Positions 45,717 through 57,183 of a stretch of 64,000 nucleotides of DNA are shown here, one piece after another. The first letter of the stretch is position 1, and each line of letters starts with the position of its first letter. The stretch comes from Cervus elaphus (taxonomy: Eukaryota; Chordata; Mammalia; Artiodactyla; Cervidae). The position numbers and the translations under genes were made by a program. The DNA lies in contig NC_057826.1 in the NCBI RefSeq assembly GCF_910594005.1, positions 22,477,501-22,541,500 of the forward strand, in the 5' to 3' direction. The notes under the pieces are model-generated. The model saw nothing but the letters and a program-made list of their open reading frames with translations. It had not been told where the DNA came from and ran no database searches.

Positions 45717-46221
45717 TATTTATTTTTAAATCATTCAATATTTTCTCTGTTCTCAAACTAAGAAAAAAAAATTGCTGGGTAAATATTTCCTGGTTTTCAA
45801 CCAGAATAACTGGAACTGAAATACACAGAAAAAGAAAATCTCAGATACAACCCAAAACTAACACAGGACTGCCTTATTTAGAAAGCAGTTGGAATGTTTG
45901 TATCTCCAAGTTGGAAAGAATTTAGGGTTCTAAGTTCTTAGAAGTTAGGGTTCTAATAACTCCAGTTCAAATTTCCACCAAGAGAAGTATCCTTTCTGTA
46001 ATATCTCTGACTGGTCCAACCTTTGTTTAAATAGATGCAGTGACAGAGCAATGGATTCTTGTTTACCTGCCCACCACATTCTTTTCAAACAAAAGCACCT
46101 CTTTTTCTTCTGTGGAAAACTGCTTTGTCCCAATTGTGGTTCTACTAAGAGCCAAATTTCTCCCATACTCTGGTTCAGTCCAGAGAAGATAGCTGACCAC
46201 AGTGAGCATCCTGACCCTTGT

Positions 46222-46440
46222 GCATGCCAAGTCGCTTCAGTCATGTCCAACTCTTTGCAACGCTATGGACTATAGCCTGCCAGGCTCCTCTGTCTGTGGG
46301 ATTCTCCAGGCAAGAATACTGGAGTGGGTTGCCACATCCTCCTCCAGGGGATCTTCCCGACCCAGGAATCAAACCTGCGTCTCTTCTGTCTCCTGCGTTG
46401 GCAGGCGGGTTCTTTACCACCAGCGCCACCTGGGAAGCCC
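46222..46440 (-). mobile_element. Bov-tA SINE (minus)
   Basis: 'gtgcatgccaagtcgcttca' to 'gcgccacctgggaagccc'. It has an extra 'tcttctgtc' next to 'tcctgcgttgg' compared with other copies. Open frames across it on both strands are by-products. Confidence 0.94.
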
Positions 46441-47230
46441 TCCTGTCCCTTAGCATTGGTTGGTTTGCCCAGAGTTGGACATCTGGCCAAAGCTGGACCA
46501 GAGCCTTTCCCCAAGATAATTCTCAAATGTGATAGAGAAAGAGAGTTTTTCTGCAGTGTTGTGAAATGTGAAACTCAGGCACTCAGCAACCATGTTTCAC
46601 ATGATGTACATGAGAGTCTGCAGAGGAAAAAAAAAAAAAAATGAAGCCAATACTCAGAGAGAGGAAGTGATGGGAGAAACAGAAATAAGACCAGCTGCAT
46701 CTGAGTCCCTGGTTCTAGTTTTTCTGAGACCCAGTGGGATGTCTGCCCTTCCCACAGTTTGGCTGGCCAGTCCTTCCCTTGTTCACATGAGATAGTCATA
46801 GTATTCTTCTAATAATTTTCTCTTTCTACCAAGCTAAACAAGACAAATTTCTGCTGCATGCAACCAAAAGAATCCTAATAAAAAATAAGAGGTCCAAAAC
46901 CTCACAACGCAACCTGTTAACAGCTCTGTTGGAATGTTCTTCCTCAAGTTAAAATCCAATAAGACCTCCTTGACATGCTAACCCTTGTCTTACATCTATA
47001 CCAAGTCTCATCTCTTTTCCAAATATTCAAAGATCATGATCACAGAACCTGTTGTGGAAATTTGTTAGTTTTTTACTGCAGAGCATGCTTCCCTATATCA
47101 ACAATAGAATCCCAATTCTTTGTGGGAAATCACCTCTCCCCTACTGAATGTAGCCTGGTAGGACTGTGAGTCAAGGTACCCTGCCTTCCTTTAGCCAAAG
47201 AGTGAACACATGGCCCAAGTTAGAATCCCT
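46441..47230. other. Unassigned, with poly-A and a short old-repeat end
   Basis: A-tract at 46627-46641. 'catgcaaccaaaagaatcct' near 46858 matches the end of the fossil repeat also at 15600-16020. No gene seen. Confidence 0.4.
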
Positions 47231-47518
47231 AGAAATCAATCCTGAATATTCATTGGAAGGACTGATGCTGAAGCTATAGTACTTGGGCCACCTGATGTGA
47301 AGAACCGACTCATTGGAAAAGACCCTGATGCTGGGAAAGATTGAAGGCAAAAGGAGAAGAGGGCAATAGAGGATGAGCTGGTTGAATAGCATCACTGACA
47401 CAATGGACATGAGTTTGAGGAAGCTCCAGGAGATAGTGAAGAACAGGCAAGCTTGGCCTGCTACAGTCCATTGGGTCGCAAAGAGATGGACATAACTCAG
47501 TGACTCAACAACAACAAT
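47231..47518 (+). mobile_element. BovB 3' end (plus), truncated
   Basis: 'agaaatcaatcctgaatatt', 'ggaaggactgatgctgaagc', 'cgactcattggaaaagaccc', ending 'gactcaacaacaacaataaa'. Lacks 'tgaagctccaata' by a small deletion. Confidence 0.93.
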
Positions 47519-48249
47519 AAATGCGTATTAAAGGAACTTTAGGCCACTGATACCCCTTTACCTAAGGCTTGAAGAAAAAAATGAGGAAAACAGAAATAAA
47601 AGACACACATGCACAATTAGGAACATAGATGGTATTAAAAACCAGTAGATCACAAAGCTTTATTTATTAACTCTCAATCATATGCAGCTGCCATGTACTT
47701 CTCTGCCTTGGTGTTTTCAGGAATCTCCCAGGGAAGTGAAGTGAAGCTGCCACTGCTTCACCTTTTCTCATTTTATTTTCAGCATCCTACTTCAGTTCAG
47801 AAACTTTATACTGCTCAGCAAGGCTTCAGCTAAAGAATCAATTCCAACAAAGAGATGTTGGGGAGACTGGCTAAAGAAAAATCAGTGGACATTTTGTCTG
47901 AATTTCTGAGAACTGTTCTATTTTAATTTGAAGCATGGCTTTAGTCTAGGATATGCTACATAATAAAACGTTTGAAGAACAAGTACAAATGTAAAGCAAT
48001 AGAGAAGGGTGATCCCTAGGAAAGTAGGCTGGCTGCCCTGTCTGCTCCCCAACATCAGTTTCCATTTTGTTGAGTTTATTTTTATCCAGGATCTGAATTG
48101 CTGCTACTCAGTCTCAAAACCCAGTCTATTAAACACAGTAAGAACGGGACCTTATACTAAGATGAGATTCACATTAAATAAGTTCACAGGAGCTGACAGA
48201 TGTAACCAGGATACTGATTTACTGATCTGAGTGAAATGAGATACTACAC
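47519..48249. other. Unassigned sequence
   Basis: No exon supported. On the minus strand a stub ending in a stop near 47675 is followed by AATAAA (about 47661-47668 reversed), but no poly-T tract marks a processed pseudogene. Confidence 0.35.
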
Positions 48250-48612
48250 AGACCAGGAACATTTGAGTCCATCAGTCTAGCATCTTTCTCCCTTGTAGGG
48301 ATCCTCTGTGGACCACCGGGAGCTGAGAGCAGGCCCCAACTTCGAGTAGAGCTGACGGCAAAAAACAAGACTTTGGTCCTATCACTTCAAGGGAATGATT
48401 CCTGCCAATAACAGGAATGAGCTTGGAAAAGGACCCTGAGCTCCAAATGAGAATGTTGCCATCCAACACCTTGATTTCGGGCTGAACATGGAGAACTCAG
48501 CCATGCCGTCCCCTATTTCTGACCTGTAGAACCGTGAGCTAACAGGGTGTTTTAAGGGGCTAAGTGTGTCACAGTTTAGCAATTTGTTACACAAATACAG
48601 AAAACTAATACA
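48250..48612 (+). mobile_element. Ancient mammalian repeat (L1M- or MaLR-type end)
   Basis: 'ggaatgagcttggaaaagga', 'ccctgagctccaaatgagaa', 'caccttgatttcgggctgaa', 'gtgttttaaggggctaagtg' and 'cagaaaactaatacac' are in the order of a common fossil repeat whose exact class I cannot settle by eye. Confidence 0.5.
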
Positions 48613-48621
48613 CCTACAGAC

Positions 48622-48800
48622 CCATGATTCTCAAATGTAGTTCCCTCAGCCAGCATCACTATCATCTAGGTACTTACTAGAAACGCAAATTCTTGGGCCA
48701 GAGGAATTTGGAGGGTAGGATCCCCCAGTCTGTATTTTAACAAGCCCTCCAGCTAACTCTGAAGTGCACCGCAGCCTGGGAACCACAGAAGTACGTGATG
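48622..48800. mobile_element. MER5-like hAT-Charlie DNA transposon
   Basis: 'catgattctcaaatgtagtt', 'actagaaacgcaaattcttg', 'gtattttaacaagccctcca' and 'gggaaccacagaag' match a short MER5-type element, near full length. Confidence 0.65.
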
Positions 48801-49072
48801 GTTGAGGCACAGGCAACTTGACCTTGTGACTGTCCATGCTTCAATAGCTGGCCAACATATTTTCTGACTGATACACTCTTTCTCTGGGATGTTAATACAT
48901 GCTATTTACTTTCGCAGTCATCTATTTTTGCCTTGGCATCATACTCTTTAAAACTGTTGTATAAATATCCACTGGGCTCCAGTACTTCTTGATTTGTAGT
49001 TTAACCTCTAAGGATAAACCTTACATTACTTCATTAACTAAGACACACCTCACTAATGTTGTTCCCCTAGGG

Positions 49073-49266
49073 CAGGGGTCCCCAACCCCCAGGATCAAAT
49101 GCCTGAAGATCTGAGATGGGGCTGATGTAATAATAATATTAAAAATTGTACACAATAAATGTAATATGCTTGAATCATCCTGAAACCACTCCCTTCACCT
49201 CTCGTCTGTGGAAAAATTATCTTCCATAGAAATGATCCCTGGTGCCGAAACGGTTGGGGATCACTG
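49073..49266. mobile_element. Short hAT-like transposon with terminal inverted repeats
   Basis: Left end 'caggggtccccaaccccc' and right end 'ggttggggatcactg' are inverted repeats. The inside has 'ggaaaaattatcttccatag' and 'gatccctggtgccgaaacgg'. Only the end portions of a longer consensus remain. The flanking octamers do not match, so the TSD has decayed. Confidence 0.65.
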
Positions 49267-49269
49267 CCA

Positions 49270-50071
49270 TGTGGTATCTATATTGTACCAGTGAAAGAGT
49301 AGTACAGTGAATTTAAATCTTTGCATCTTGGCTGTGTGTGTTACGTTTTAGCCACCCAAACTCTCAATTCATACAACTCTGATGGTCAGTTTTAGCAATA
49401 AGGACCTGGAAGTGAGCTCTGGAAGGGAGATCACTCCTCCCGAGGCCAGACCAGTGCCCTTGATGATAAAAGAAAGATATAAAGTATTAAATAATATTGC
49501 AAGTTGCTTAATTTGCATAATATCTCACAAGAAGTAGAAAATGTTAGATATCTTTCCATCTGTAGCAAGCTATCTTTGGGAGTAAAGAGAAATTAATTTT
49601 CAATGACACATTAACTTTTAAACTTAGAGGCTTATCAAAGGTAGGTTGAGAATTTAAATTTAAATGATTTCATGTCACTTTAAGAGGAAAGGGATAACTT
49701 ATTAAGAGCTGGGTAATACCAATTCCTTTCATGTGAGAATAGGCAGAAAAGGATCCTCTGTCACATTTGATCTGAAAGTTACAGAAAATGTGACTGCTAA
49801 GAAACTTTACTCTTGTGATCTAATTTGATTGTTCCCCACATTACCTTTTCTGAAAATCTGTTTCTCTGGATGATTATCTAAGACAGAAATAGGAAAACAA
49901 ATAGGATTAAGCTTCTAAAGGAATGAAGTATAATTTCTAAAAAAAGAACCTAGGAACAACCAACACCAGACAACCCATATTCTAGCTTGTAAGACACCAT
50001 CTTTGCAACTTTTATCTCAAAAGTCATTTGGTCCAGTGATCATTTCCAAGCAAGCAAAAGAACTTTCACTT
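49270..50071. other. Unassigned sequence
   Basis: AT-rich, no gene or named repeat recognised. Confidence 0.4.
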
Positions 50072-50086
50072 GAAAATTAAGATAAA

Positions 50087-50346
50087 GAGAGATTTCTCTG
50101 GTGGGCCAGTGGTTAAGAATTACAAGGTGCAATGCAGGAAATGAAAGTTTTATCCCTGGTCAGGGAACTAAGATACCACATGCCACAAAGCAACTAAGCC
50201 AGGGTGCCACAACTACTGAAGCCTGTGCACTCTGGAGCCCAGCACCACAATTAGAGAGTCCATATACTGCACAGAAAGAGCATATGTGCCACAACTAAGA
50301 CCCAATGCAGCTAAATTAATTAATTTTTTTTAAGTTAAAAGAAAAA
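50087..50346 (+). mobile_element. CHR2-type SINE with 15-bp TSD
   Basis: 'gatttctctggtgggccagt', 'tggtcagggaactaagatac', 'gccacaactactgaagcctg', 'gtgccacaactaagacccaa' and an A/T-rich tail. The TSD 'gaaaattaagataaa' is identical at 50072-50086 and 50347-50361. Confidence 0.93.
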
Positions 50347-50388
50347 GAAAATTAAGATAAATAATTCACATAGGTGTTTCTAATGCAG

Positions 50389-50938
50389 CTCAGTTTAGTT
50401 CAGTCAGTTCAGTTGTGTACAACTCTTTGCAACCACATGGACTGCAGCACACCAGGCTTCCCTGTCCGTCACCAACTCCCAGAGCTTACTCAAACTCACG
50501 TCCATTGAGTTGGTGATGCCATCCAACAATCTCATCTTCTGTCATCCCCTTCTCCTCCTGCCTTCAATATTGCCCAGCATCAGGGTCTTTTCCAATCAGT
50601 TCTTCACATCAGGTGGCCAAACTATTGAAGCTTCAGCTTCAGCATTAGTTCTTCCAATGAATATTCAGAACTGACTTCCTTTAGGATTAACTGGTTTGAT
50701 CTCCTTGCAGCCCAAGGGACTCTCAAGAGTCTTCTCCAACACCACAGTTCAAAAGCATCAATTCTTTGGCACTCAGCTTTCTCTCTGGTCCAACTCTCAC
50801 ATCCATACATGAATACTGGAAGAATCATAGCTTTGATTAGATGGACCTTTGTCGTCAAAGTAATGTCTCTGCTTTTCAATATGCTGTCTAGGTTGGCCAT
50901 AGCTTTTCTTCCAAGGAGCAAGCATCTTTTAATTTCAT
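50389..50938 (-). mobile_element. BovB 3' fragment (minus)
   Basis: From the pentamer-like tail 'cagtttagttcagtcagttc' to 'gcatcttttaatttcat'. It holds a 99-codon remnant of the ORF2 C-terminus (minus, 50921-50622, with 'MYGCESWTREKAECQRIDAF'). Frames further 3' are broken. Confidence 0.94.
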
Positions 50939-51104
50939 TTGGGTCATATTTATTTTCACAATCAATTCAATATTTATTGATCATCTACCATACTTTTCAG
51001 GCTCTATACTAGCAGTCCAGGAGTAAGAGGCACAGTTTCCACACCCAGGGAGTGCACATTCCTGGAAGAGACAGACCATTTCTTTAACAGGCAATTCTAT
51101 CAAT

Positions 51105-51312
51105 GTGCTGTGCTTAGTCACTCAGTCATGTCAGGCTCTTTACGACCCCATGGAGTGTAGCCCACAAGGCTCCTTTGTCCATGGGATTCTCCAGTCAAGA
51201 ATACTGGAGTGGGTTGCCATGCCCTCCTCCAGGGGATCTTCTCAACCCAGGATCAAACCCAGGTCTCCCGCATTGCAGGCAGATTCTGTACCATCTGAGC
51301 CACCGGAAAAGC
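51105..51312 (-). mobile_element. Bov-tA SINE (minus) with 13-bp TSD
   Basis: 'tgctgtgcttagtcactcag' to 'gagccaccggaaaagc'. Flanks 'caattctatcaat' (51092-51104) and 'caattctaacaat' (51313-51325) differ at one base. Confidence 0.96.
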
Positions 51313-51649
51313 CAATTCTAACAATTGATAAAATAAAAACTCAAAAATTTAAGTCTAAATCTGATTACAGACCAGACAAAAAGACAGGAATCAACTCTAC
51401 TTTACCTTCTAAGAGATGATAGATTATCATCTCTGGATTTTAAGGTGAGAATTAAAAGCAAAATATGCTTCATGTCCTGATGATATGAACATTAAGTGGA
51501 ATACTTCTCGAGTACTCACAGTTCTCCAAAAAGTACCAAAGCATGTATATGTATATGTATTGCAATGTGCAATTGTTATTTATGCTTTATTATTATTACA
51601 CAGTAGTATAGCTAACTTTGGAAAATGGGCCCCTATCTTTCCCACTCAT

Positions 51650-52200
51650 ATAACTTAAGGCCACTGTTCATTAAGTCCAACAGTCATTCAGCAGAAATTT
51701 AATGAGTACTCTGTGTGTCCCATCACTATGATAGACTCTGAGGAAATACAGATGGAGGACATAGTCGTGTCCCCAGGCAGTACAAAATCTAATAGGAGAA
51801 ACCCCTATGCAAGCAAGTCACTGGAATAGTGTGTGAGTAGTGCTTTAAGAGAACATAATCCTAGCAGAGACAAAGGAGTAAACAGACCTTTTTAGAGGCA
51901 GAAATCAGGCAGGTTGGGGCAGGTGCCTGATCTATTACTGCAATCAATGGTCTGGATATAACAGTTGGAGAAATAAAAAATAAGGAAGACAAAATCCCTA
52001 CCCTGTTTTAATGGTGGATGGGGAGAGAAATGTATAAAAACCTAATTAGAGGCAGACTGAGATAAGCACTGTTTTGTAAATGGAAAGTGCTTAGTAAAAG
52101 CAGAGAAGGGATGACTGCTTTCTTTTCAACAAAGGCAATGAATGAAGAAGGCTACATAAAGGAGGTGGTATTTGCAGCAGCTAATTGGCTTATATTCTAG
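51650..52200 (+). mobile_element. Ancient LINE-like repeat (L2-type, uncertain)
   Basis: 'attcagcagaaatttaatga', 'aaatacagatggaggacata', 'gacaaaatccctaccctgtt' and 'aaaggaggtggtatttgcag' resemble the same fossil family as 6886-7480, with an unrelated or diverged middle. Confidence 0.4.
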
Positions 52201-54089
52201 GTTCTATTTATACTTGGAGACATAAATGGCTTCAGTTCTGAAGAGGTGCTTATAGATTTTCCCTGACACAAAGTTTTTATAGAGAAACTGCAATAAGCAA
52301 ATACATTTTCTGCAGAAAGAATCCACCCAAACACCTTGACAATCTCATTCCACATATTTCACACATGGTATCTTTTATGTCTGGGAAAATGGGCTAGGAA
52401 ATGGTTCAAATCCCCAAGGACCTCAAAACATATATGTTGGAAAGCATACCTAATTTCCAAAAAAGGTCGAATTGCAGAAAAAAGCCATTTTGATTTGAAA
52501 ACAAGCTGTCTGCGTATAGACAAATACTTCAGTTTAGGCATAAGGGAAGTAAAAAAATTCATCTGCTGTCCAGAGGGTCCATGCACAACCTCTGCTCCAG
52601 CAGCAATCTCACATTGATCAGACGTACGACAGAGCAAAACCCATCTGCGGGTGGACAGGTAGATACAGTTTTATATAGTTGTTCAAAGGAGTAGAATACT
52701 TCAGACTGCTGCTTCTCATCTTTGCTGACAGTGATTTAGGATTAGAAAACTTGAAAACAGAATAATCCATTAAGAAGAAAAGTAACTGTGCATCTTGAAT
52801 GTGAGACGTTTTGGGGCATATAAAAAAAACTATAATGGCTCACCAGGAAAAATAATATGCACAACAGAACCAAGAAAGTAAAAGTGATCAGAAAATTAGG
52901 CCATACAAACTAAGAGTGAAGTATGAATATTCAAAAAAGGAAACTGATTCTTTTTTTGCTACTATGGGAAGTATGTGCTAAGTCACTCAGTCATGAAAAA
53001 ACATCATTAGCCCAAAGAAACTGCATGGCTATAAGAAATAGATGTTTATAATTCAATCTCCATTTCACTACAATTATTGTAGCCAAGTAATTCATGTCAG
53101 ATCTAGCAACAGAGAAGCCATGAGAAAACACCAACTTCAAAGGTATCATTTCAGTAACTTCTTTATAAACTCTGGTTTTATGTGATTCCTGTGGGGCCTT
53201 GGTACCTTATCATATTTAATATACTTCTAAAAAACACCATAAGAATGGGCTTTGATTGAACTCCTACTCGGAACAGAGCCTACCATCAAATTTCATAGCA
53301 GATTACATGATAGTTAAGATCAACTCTCTGATCACCCCAAAAGGGATTTACCTTTACAAAATACATCTCTTAAGTATCTAAATGATTACAGTATCTCCAG
53401 AAATGAGGCACTTTGTCTTTCCCACTCATAGACTACTGGCAATCAAACTGACCCAAGTCAAATGGCACCAATTATGCCTACAAACCTGGATGTGTACACA
53501 TTAACCAAAGTGCTCTGCCACTGCTCATGTATCAGCTTTCAGGCACTTGAATTTGTATTAAAGATGCCCCAGATCTAAGAGTTCCCAGATTAAGTTCACA
53601 TTTTGAGGTGCACAGGGCACTGAGAATTACATAGCCAGCTACTTATAAATGACTGTGCGTGCTTTTTCCATTGCATCTTTTCTTCCAGCTCTCATGGAAA
53701 TAAGCACTGCCATAGTCCTGCAATGAGCCAGCAGGGCCCAGTCATCTGGCAACCATGACTAGTCTCTCTGGCATCTGAGAAGAACATCAGCTAAAGAAAA
53801 CTCGAGGATAAAAAAAGAAGTGAACACAAATCATTTCACACCCCCTTAAATTCTACAGTTCCACCTGCCTGACTCGAAATTAATTTTGTTTTGAATGCTA
53901 TGTAAATGGATGATAGAGCTCTATCCAATTTTCAGACCACTATCTTGCTTGCCCAGTATAGGGCTCAATAATGTTACTGCTGGCATGAGAGCTCCACAAA
54001 GCCTGTGACTCACTGATATAATATTTTAAATAAGGATATATTTCTCATCCAAAATGACATTATGTGAGAAAACTTAAGCTTTTGTCATC
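52201..54089. other. Mostly unique sequence
   Basis: Long repeat-poor stretch. 52336-52637 is open on both strands (93 and 92 codons), but neither translation resembles a known domain. The only recognised repeat is a 25-bp Bov-tA-like stub at 52972. Confidence 0.4.
52972..52996 (-). mobile_element. 25-bp Bov-tA stub
   Basis: 'tatgtgctaagtcactcagt' then 'catg' matches the 3' end of Bov-tA on the minus strand; the rest is absent. Either an extreme 5' truncation or a deletion remnant. Confidence 0.65.
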
Positions 54090-54200
54090 TGGTTTCTCAT
54101 GAGAACTTGAGAAAGTTATATAATCTTTCAACTGCATCTTTATATCATTATGAGAATAAGAATATCTGTCTTCTTTTTACAATTTATGAGACCTACTCAT
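54090..54200 (+). mobile_element. Possible MIR fragment
   Basis: 'aacttgagaaagttatataa', 'tttcaactgcatctttatat' and 'gagaataagaatatctgtct' fit MIR order weakly. Confidence 0.4.
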
Positions 54201-54989
54201 TATTCAAAATGAACCAAAATGATTTGCAAATTCAGTGACATTAAGGAGCTAGTTCAGTGTTTTAAATTAGGAAAAACTCTTACAGGGTTTCAAAGTAGAG
54301 ATGTAATAAAATAACTAAGTGAAAAATCACACCATCTTGTATACAAAAGTCCTTTTTGTTTGGCTAGAATCTTGAAACTACCCAAAGTCTCATTAATCTG
54401 CCACCCTCTGAATAAGAAACGTACCAACATAATTGCTCCTCCATTAGGAATATACAGGCTTGAGGTCATAGTGCATGAAACTGCTTAAGGTCAAAGTGCA
54501 TGAAACTGCTTACTCAGGGTCACCCAGCAGCTCCATGGTAGGAATGGAAAAATAAAGCTGGACCTGCCCTCTTGGATGGAATTATGAGTTTACATATCCT
54601 CCTTTCATTTAAGGACATTTCCAAAATGATGGTTCCAATCTTTCTATGTGCTTACCACGCAAACAAACAAGTTTCTTTTTAAAAAATGGGGAGAATTCTT
54701 TCCCCCAAACATCTATTTGCCAGATGATTTAAATAGCACATCATAGGTCTTGACCTATAGATCACTAATCAAAAGAGTCCAGGGACCTAATACATCATGT
54801 TGGAATATTAGCTCCTACAGAAACAGTCAAATCAGAGCAAATCTAACCAAGCTTTTATCCTTCTAAGAGAAACAAAATGAAATTCCACGCAGTTTCCTGT
54901 GCATGTAGATCTTTTCAATAACAGTCTGAAATGCAACTATGAATTGACATCATCTCACTTTTAAAATAAGTTCACAATATTTACATGGT
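54201..54989. other. Unassigned sequence
   Basis: No gene or named repeat recognised except the 25-bp duplication at 54463-54512. Confidence 0.4.
54463..54512. repeat. 25-bp direct tandem duplication
   Basis: Two perfectly adjacent units, 'aggtcatagtgcatgaaact' and 'aggtcaaagtgcatgaaact', each followed by 'gctta'. One mismatch in 25 bp. Confidence 0.95.
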
Positions 54990-55640
54990 TAATTTCTTTT
55001 TTTTTTTTTTTGGAACAGGCAAAGCCTGTACATAATATAAAATACAAAGGGATTTGCAGTGAAAAGAGAATCTCTTTCTTTTCCCTGTTTCCCAAGCATC
55101 AATTCTCTCCCTAAAAACAATCCTATAAAGATAAGCGAAGCTTTGCATGTGGGTAATTTATACAAATGGTAGCATATTAAATTTACTGTTCTAACTTTGC
55201 ATTATTACTTAACAATATGATTGTTCCATTACCACTGAAGAACTTTCCCATTCTTTTAAAAAGTTGCATAGTATATTCCATGGTATATCATAATATATTT
55301 ATCAGCCCCCTACTGATAGACGTTTAAGTTGTTTCCAAACCTCTCGTATTACAAATGATAATGCAGTAACTATGCTTATGTCGCCATTTTGCTCAAATGA
55401 AAGTACAAATGTAGGAAAATTCCTAAGAGTGGCATTACTTAATCAAGTATACACAAATTTAAGGGTTTTTTTTTTTTTAATAGACTGACCACTACAGAAG
55501 TTGTTTCAATTTATCATTCCACCAGAAGTATGAGACCAATTACTTCCTCAAACCCTTGGTGATCCACTTTTGATTAAACTTCTTTATCTTCAACAATCTG
55601 ATAACGTTATTTCACTTAATCTATATTACAAGTGAAGTTG
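54990..55640 (-). mobile_element. Old L1M 3' region, antisense
   Basis: Poly-T start, then 'cattcttttaaaaagttgca', 'tagtatattccatggtatat', 'tgatagacgtttaagttgtt', 'aggaaaattcctaagagtgg' and 'caacaatctgataacgttat' in order. No frame survives. Confidence 0.75.
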
Positions 55641-55659
55641 GACATATTTTTTTTAAGTT

Positions 55660-55790
55660 TATCAGGATGGGGAATACGTGTAAATCTATGGCTGATTCAT
55701 GTCAATGTATGACAAAACCCACTGAAATGTTGTGAAATAATTAGCCTCCAACTAATAAAAAAAATTTTAATAAATAAATAAATAAATCAT
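55660..55790 (+). mobile_element. Ruminant L1 (L1-BT type) 3' tip
   Basis: 'gtaaatctatggctgattca', 'gaaataattagcctccaact' and an (AAAT)n-like tail. Matches the end of the element at 33640-33895; only the last ~100 bp remain. Confidence 0.75.
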
Positions 55791-55954
55791 TATTATTTAC
55801 TACTCTGTCTGTCCTTTCTACCAGATTGCTGGTTATTGTATTCTTACTTATTTGTAGATGCTCTTTATCCAACAAAGAAAATAGTTTTGATCTGTGATAT
55901 ATATACATAAGATATTTCTCTAGATTTTTATTTGTTATTTGATTTTGCATATGA

Positions 55955-56020
55955 TGAATTATTTTTAAATTAATTTATTTTTTAATTGAAGGATAATTGC
56001 TTTACAGAATTTTGCTGTTT
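55955..56020 (-). mobile_element. L1-BT 3' tip, antisense
   Basis: 'attgaaggataattgcttta' followed by 'cagaattttgctgttttctg' is the reverse complement of the ruminant L1 terminus. Together with 55660-55790 it forms an inverted pair of tips about 165 bp apart. Confidence 0.55.
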
Positions 56021-56099
56021 TCTGTCTTGGCCTTTTGGCTATGATGGATTATTTTCAATGAAAAATTTTGTTAAGTATATAAACGTATCATCTCTTTCA

Positions 56100-56720
56100 T
56101 GGCTACTAGATTTTGTATTTTATCTTGAAAAGATTCATCTCATTTTATTCTTTACATTTAAATTATGTTCCATTATGAATTATTTTGTAATAAGGTTTAA
56201 GGCAAAAGTTAACTTTATTTCTTTACAGAAAGTTAACATTTATTAAAAGCTGCATCATGTCCTTTATGAAGCATAATGCCAATTTTATCATCTGTGACAT
56301 TTCCAAGTATGTGTATTTATCCCACATTTATTTTTTGAATTTCCCAGGCTTTTCCACTCACTTATATCAGCATAAATTATAGTTCAATATTTTTATTAAA
56401 AAGATGGACTAATTCACCTCTATACTCTTCTTTCTCAGCATGTCATTATGCATTCTTATTTTTATCAGATTTTCAGTTGAGTCATGTCAGTTTTCCAGAT
56501 ATACAATTCTATAAGCTTGAAAGTATGATTAACACTCCTCTTTCCAATTTTTTGTTTACCTTTGATTGTTTTCTTGTAAGACTACTTTGGCCAGTATCTC
56601 TATAACATTATTAAGTGATAGTGGGAATAGAGGTATTGTCTTAATAATTTTATGGAAATGCTTTTGCTGTTTCCTTATTAAGCAAGATGTTGGCCTCTCA
56701 AATTAGGTATATACACACAT
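56100..56720 (-). mobile_element. Old L1 ORF2 fragment, antisense
   Basis: 'acattattaagtgatagtgg', 'gaatagaggtattgtcttaa' and 'ttaagcaagatgttggcctc' match antisense L1 ORF2. The left part is too diverged to place exactly. Confidence 0.5.
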
Positions 56721-57150
56721 ATATTTTACAAAGTATCTTCATATGGAAGATAACATAGTAGTCAAAAGCACAAACTTAGCAACTGAATTCTTCTGCATAT
56801 AAACTATGTAGTCCTGAGTAAATAAATTACCTAACCTCTTCAAATTGTAGTGCTGGAGAAAACCCTTGAGAGTCCCTTGGACTGCAAGGAGATCGAACTA
56901 GCTAATCCTAAAGGAAATCAACCCTGAATATTCACTGGAAGGACTGATGCTGAAGCTCCAATAATTTGGCCTTCTGGGGCAAAGAACTGACTCATTAGAA
57001 AAGACCCTAATGCTGGGAAAGATTGAAGGCAAAAGGAGAAGAGAGTGGCAGAGGATGAGATGGTTAGATAACATCACTGACTCAACGGACATGGATTAGA
57101 ATAAACTCCAGGTAATAGTGAAGGACAGGGAAGCCTGATGTGCTGCAGTC

Positions 57151-57183
57151 AGTTCAGTTCAGTTCAGTTCAGTTCAGTTCAGT
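57151..57183. repeat. (AGTTC)n pentamer tail of BovB
   Basis: Six exact AGTTC units followed by AGT. This is the BovB 3' terminal repeat, longer here than in the other copies of the window (about two to three units). Confidence 0.97.

Noticed and set aside
52336..52637. Frame open on both strands for about 300 bp
   Set aside because: Neither translation resembles a protein I know; two overlapping open frames of this length can occur by chance.
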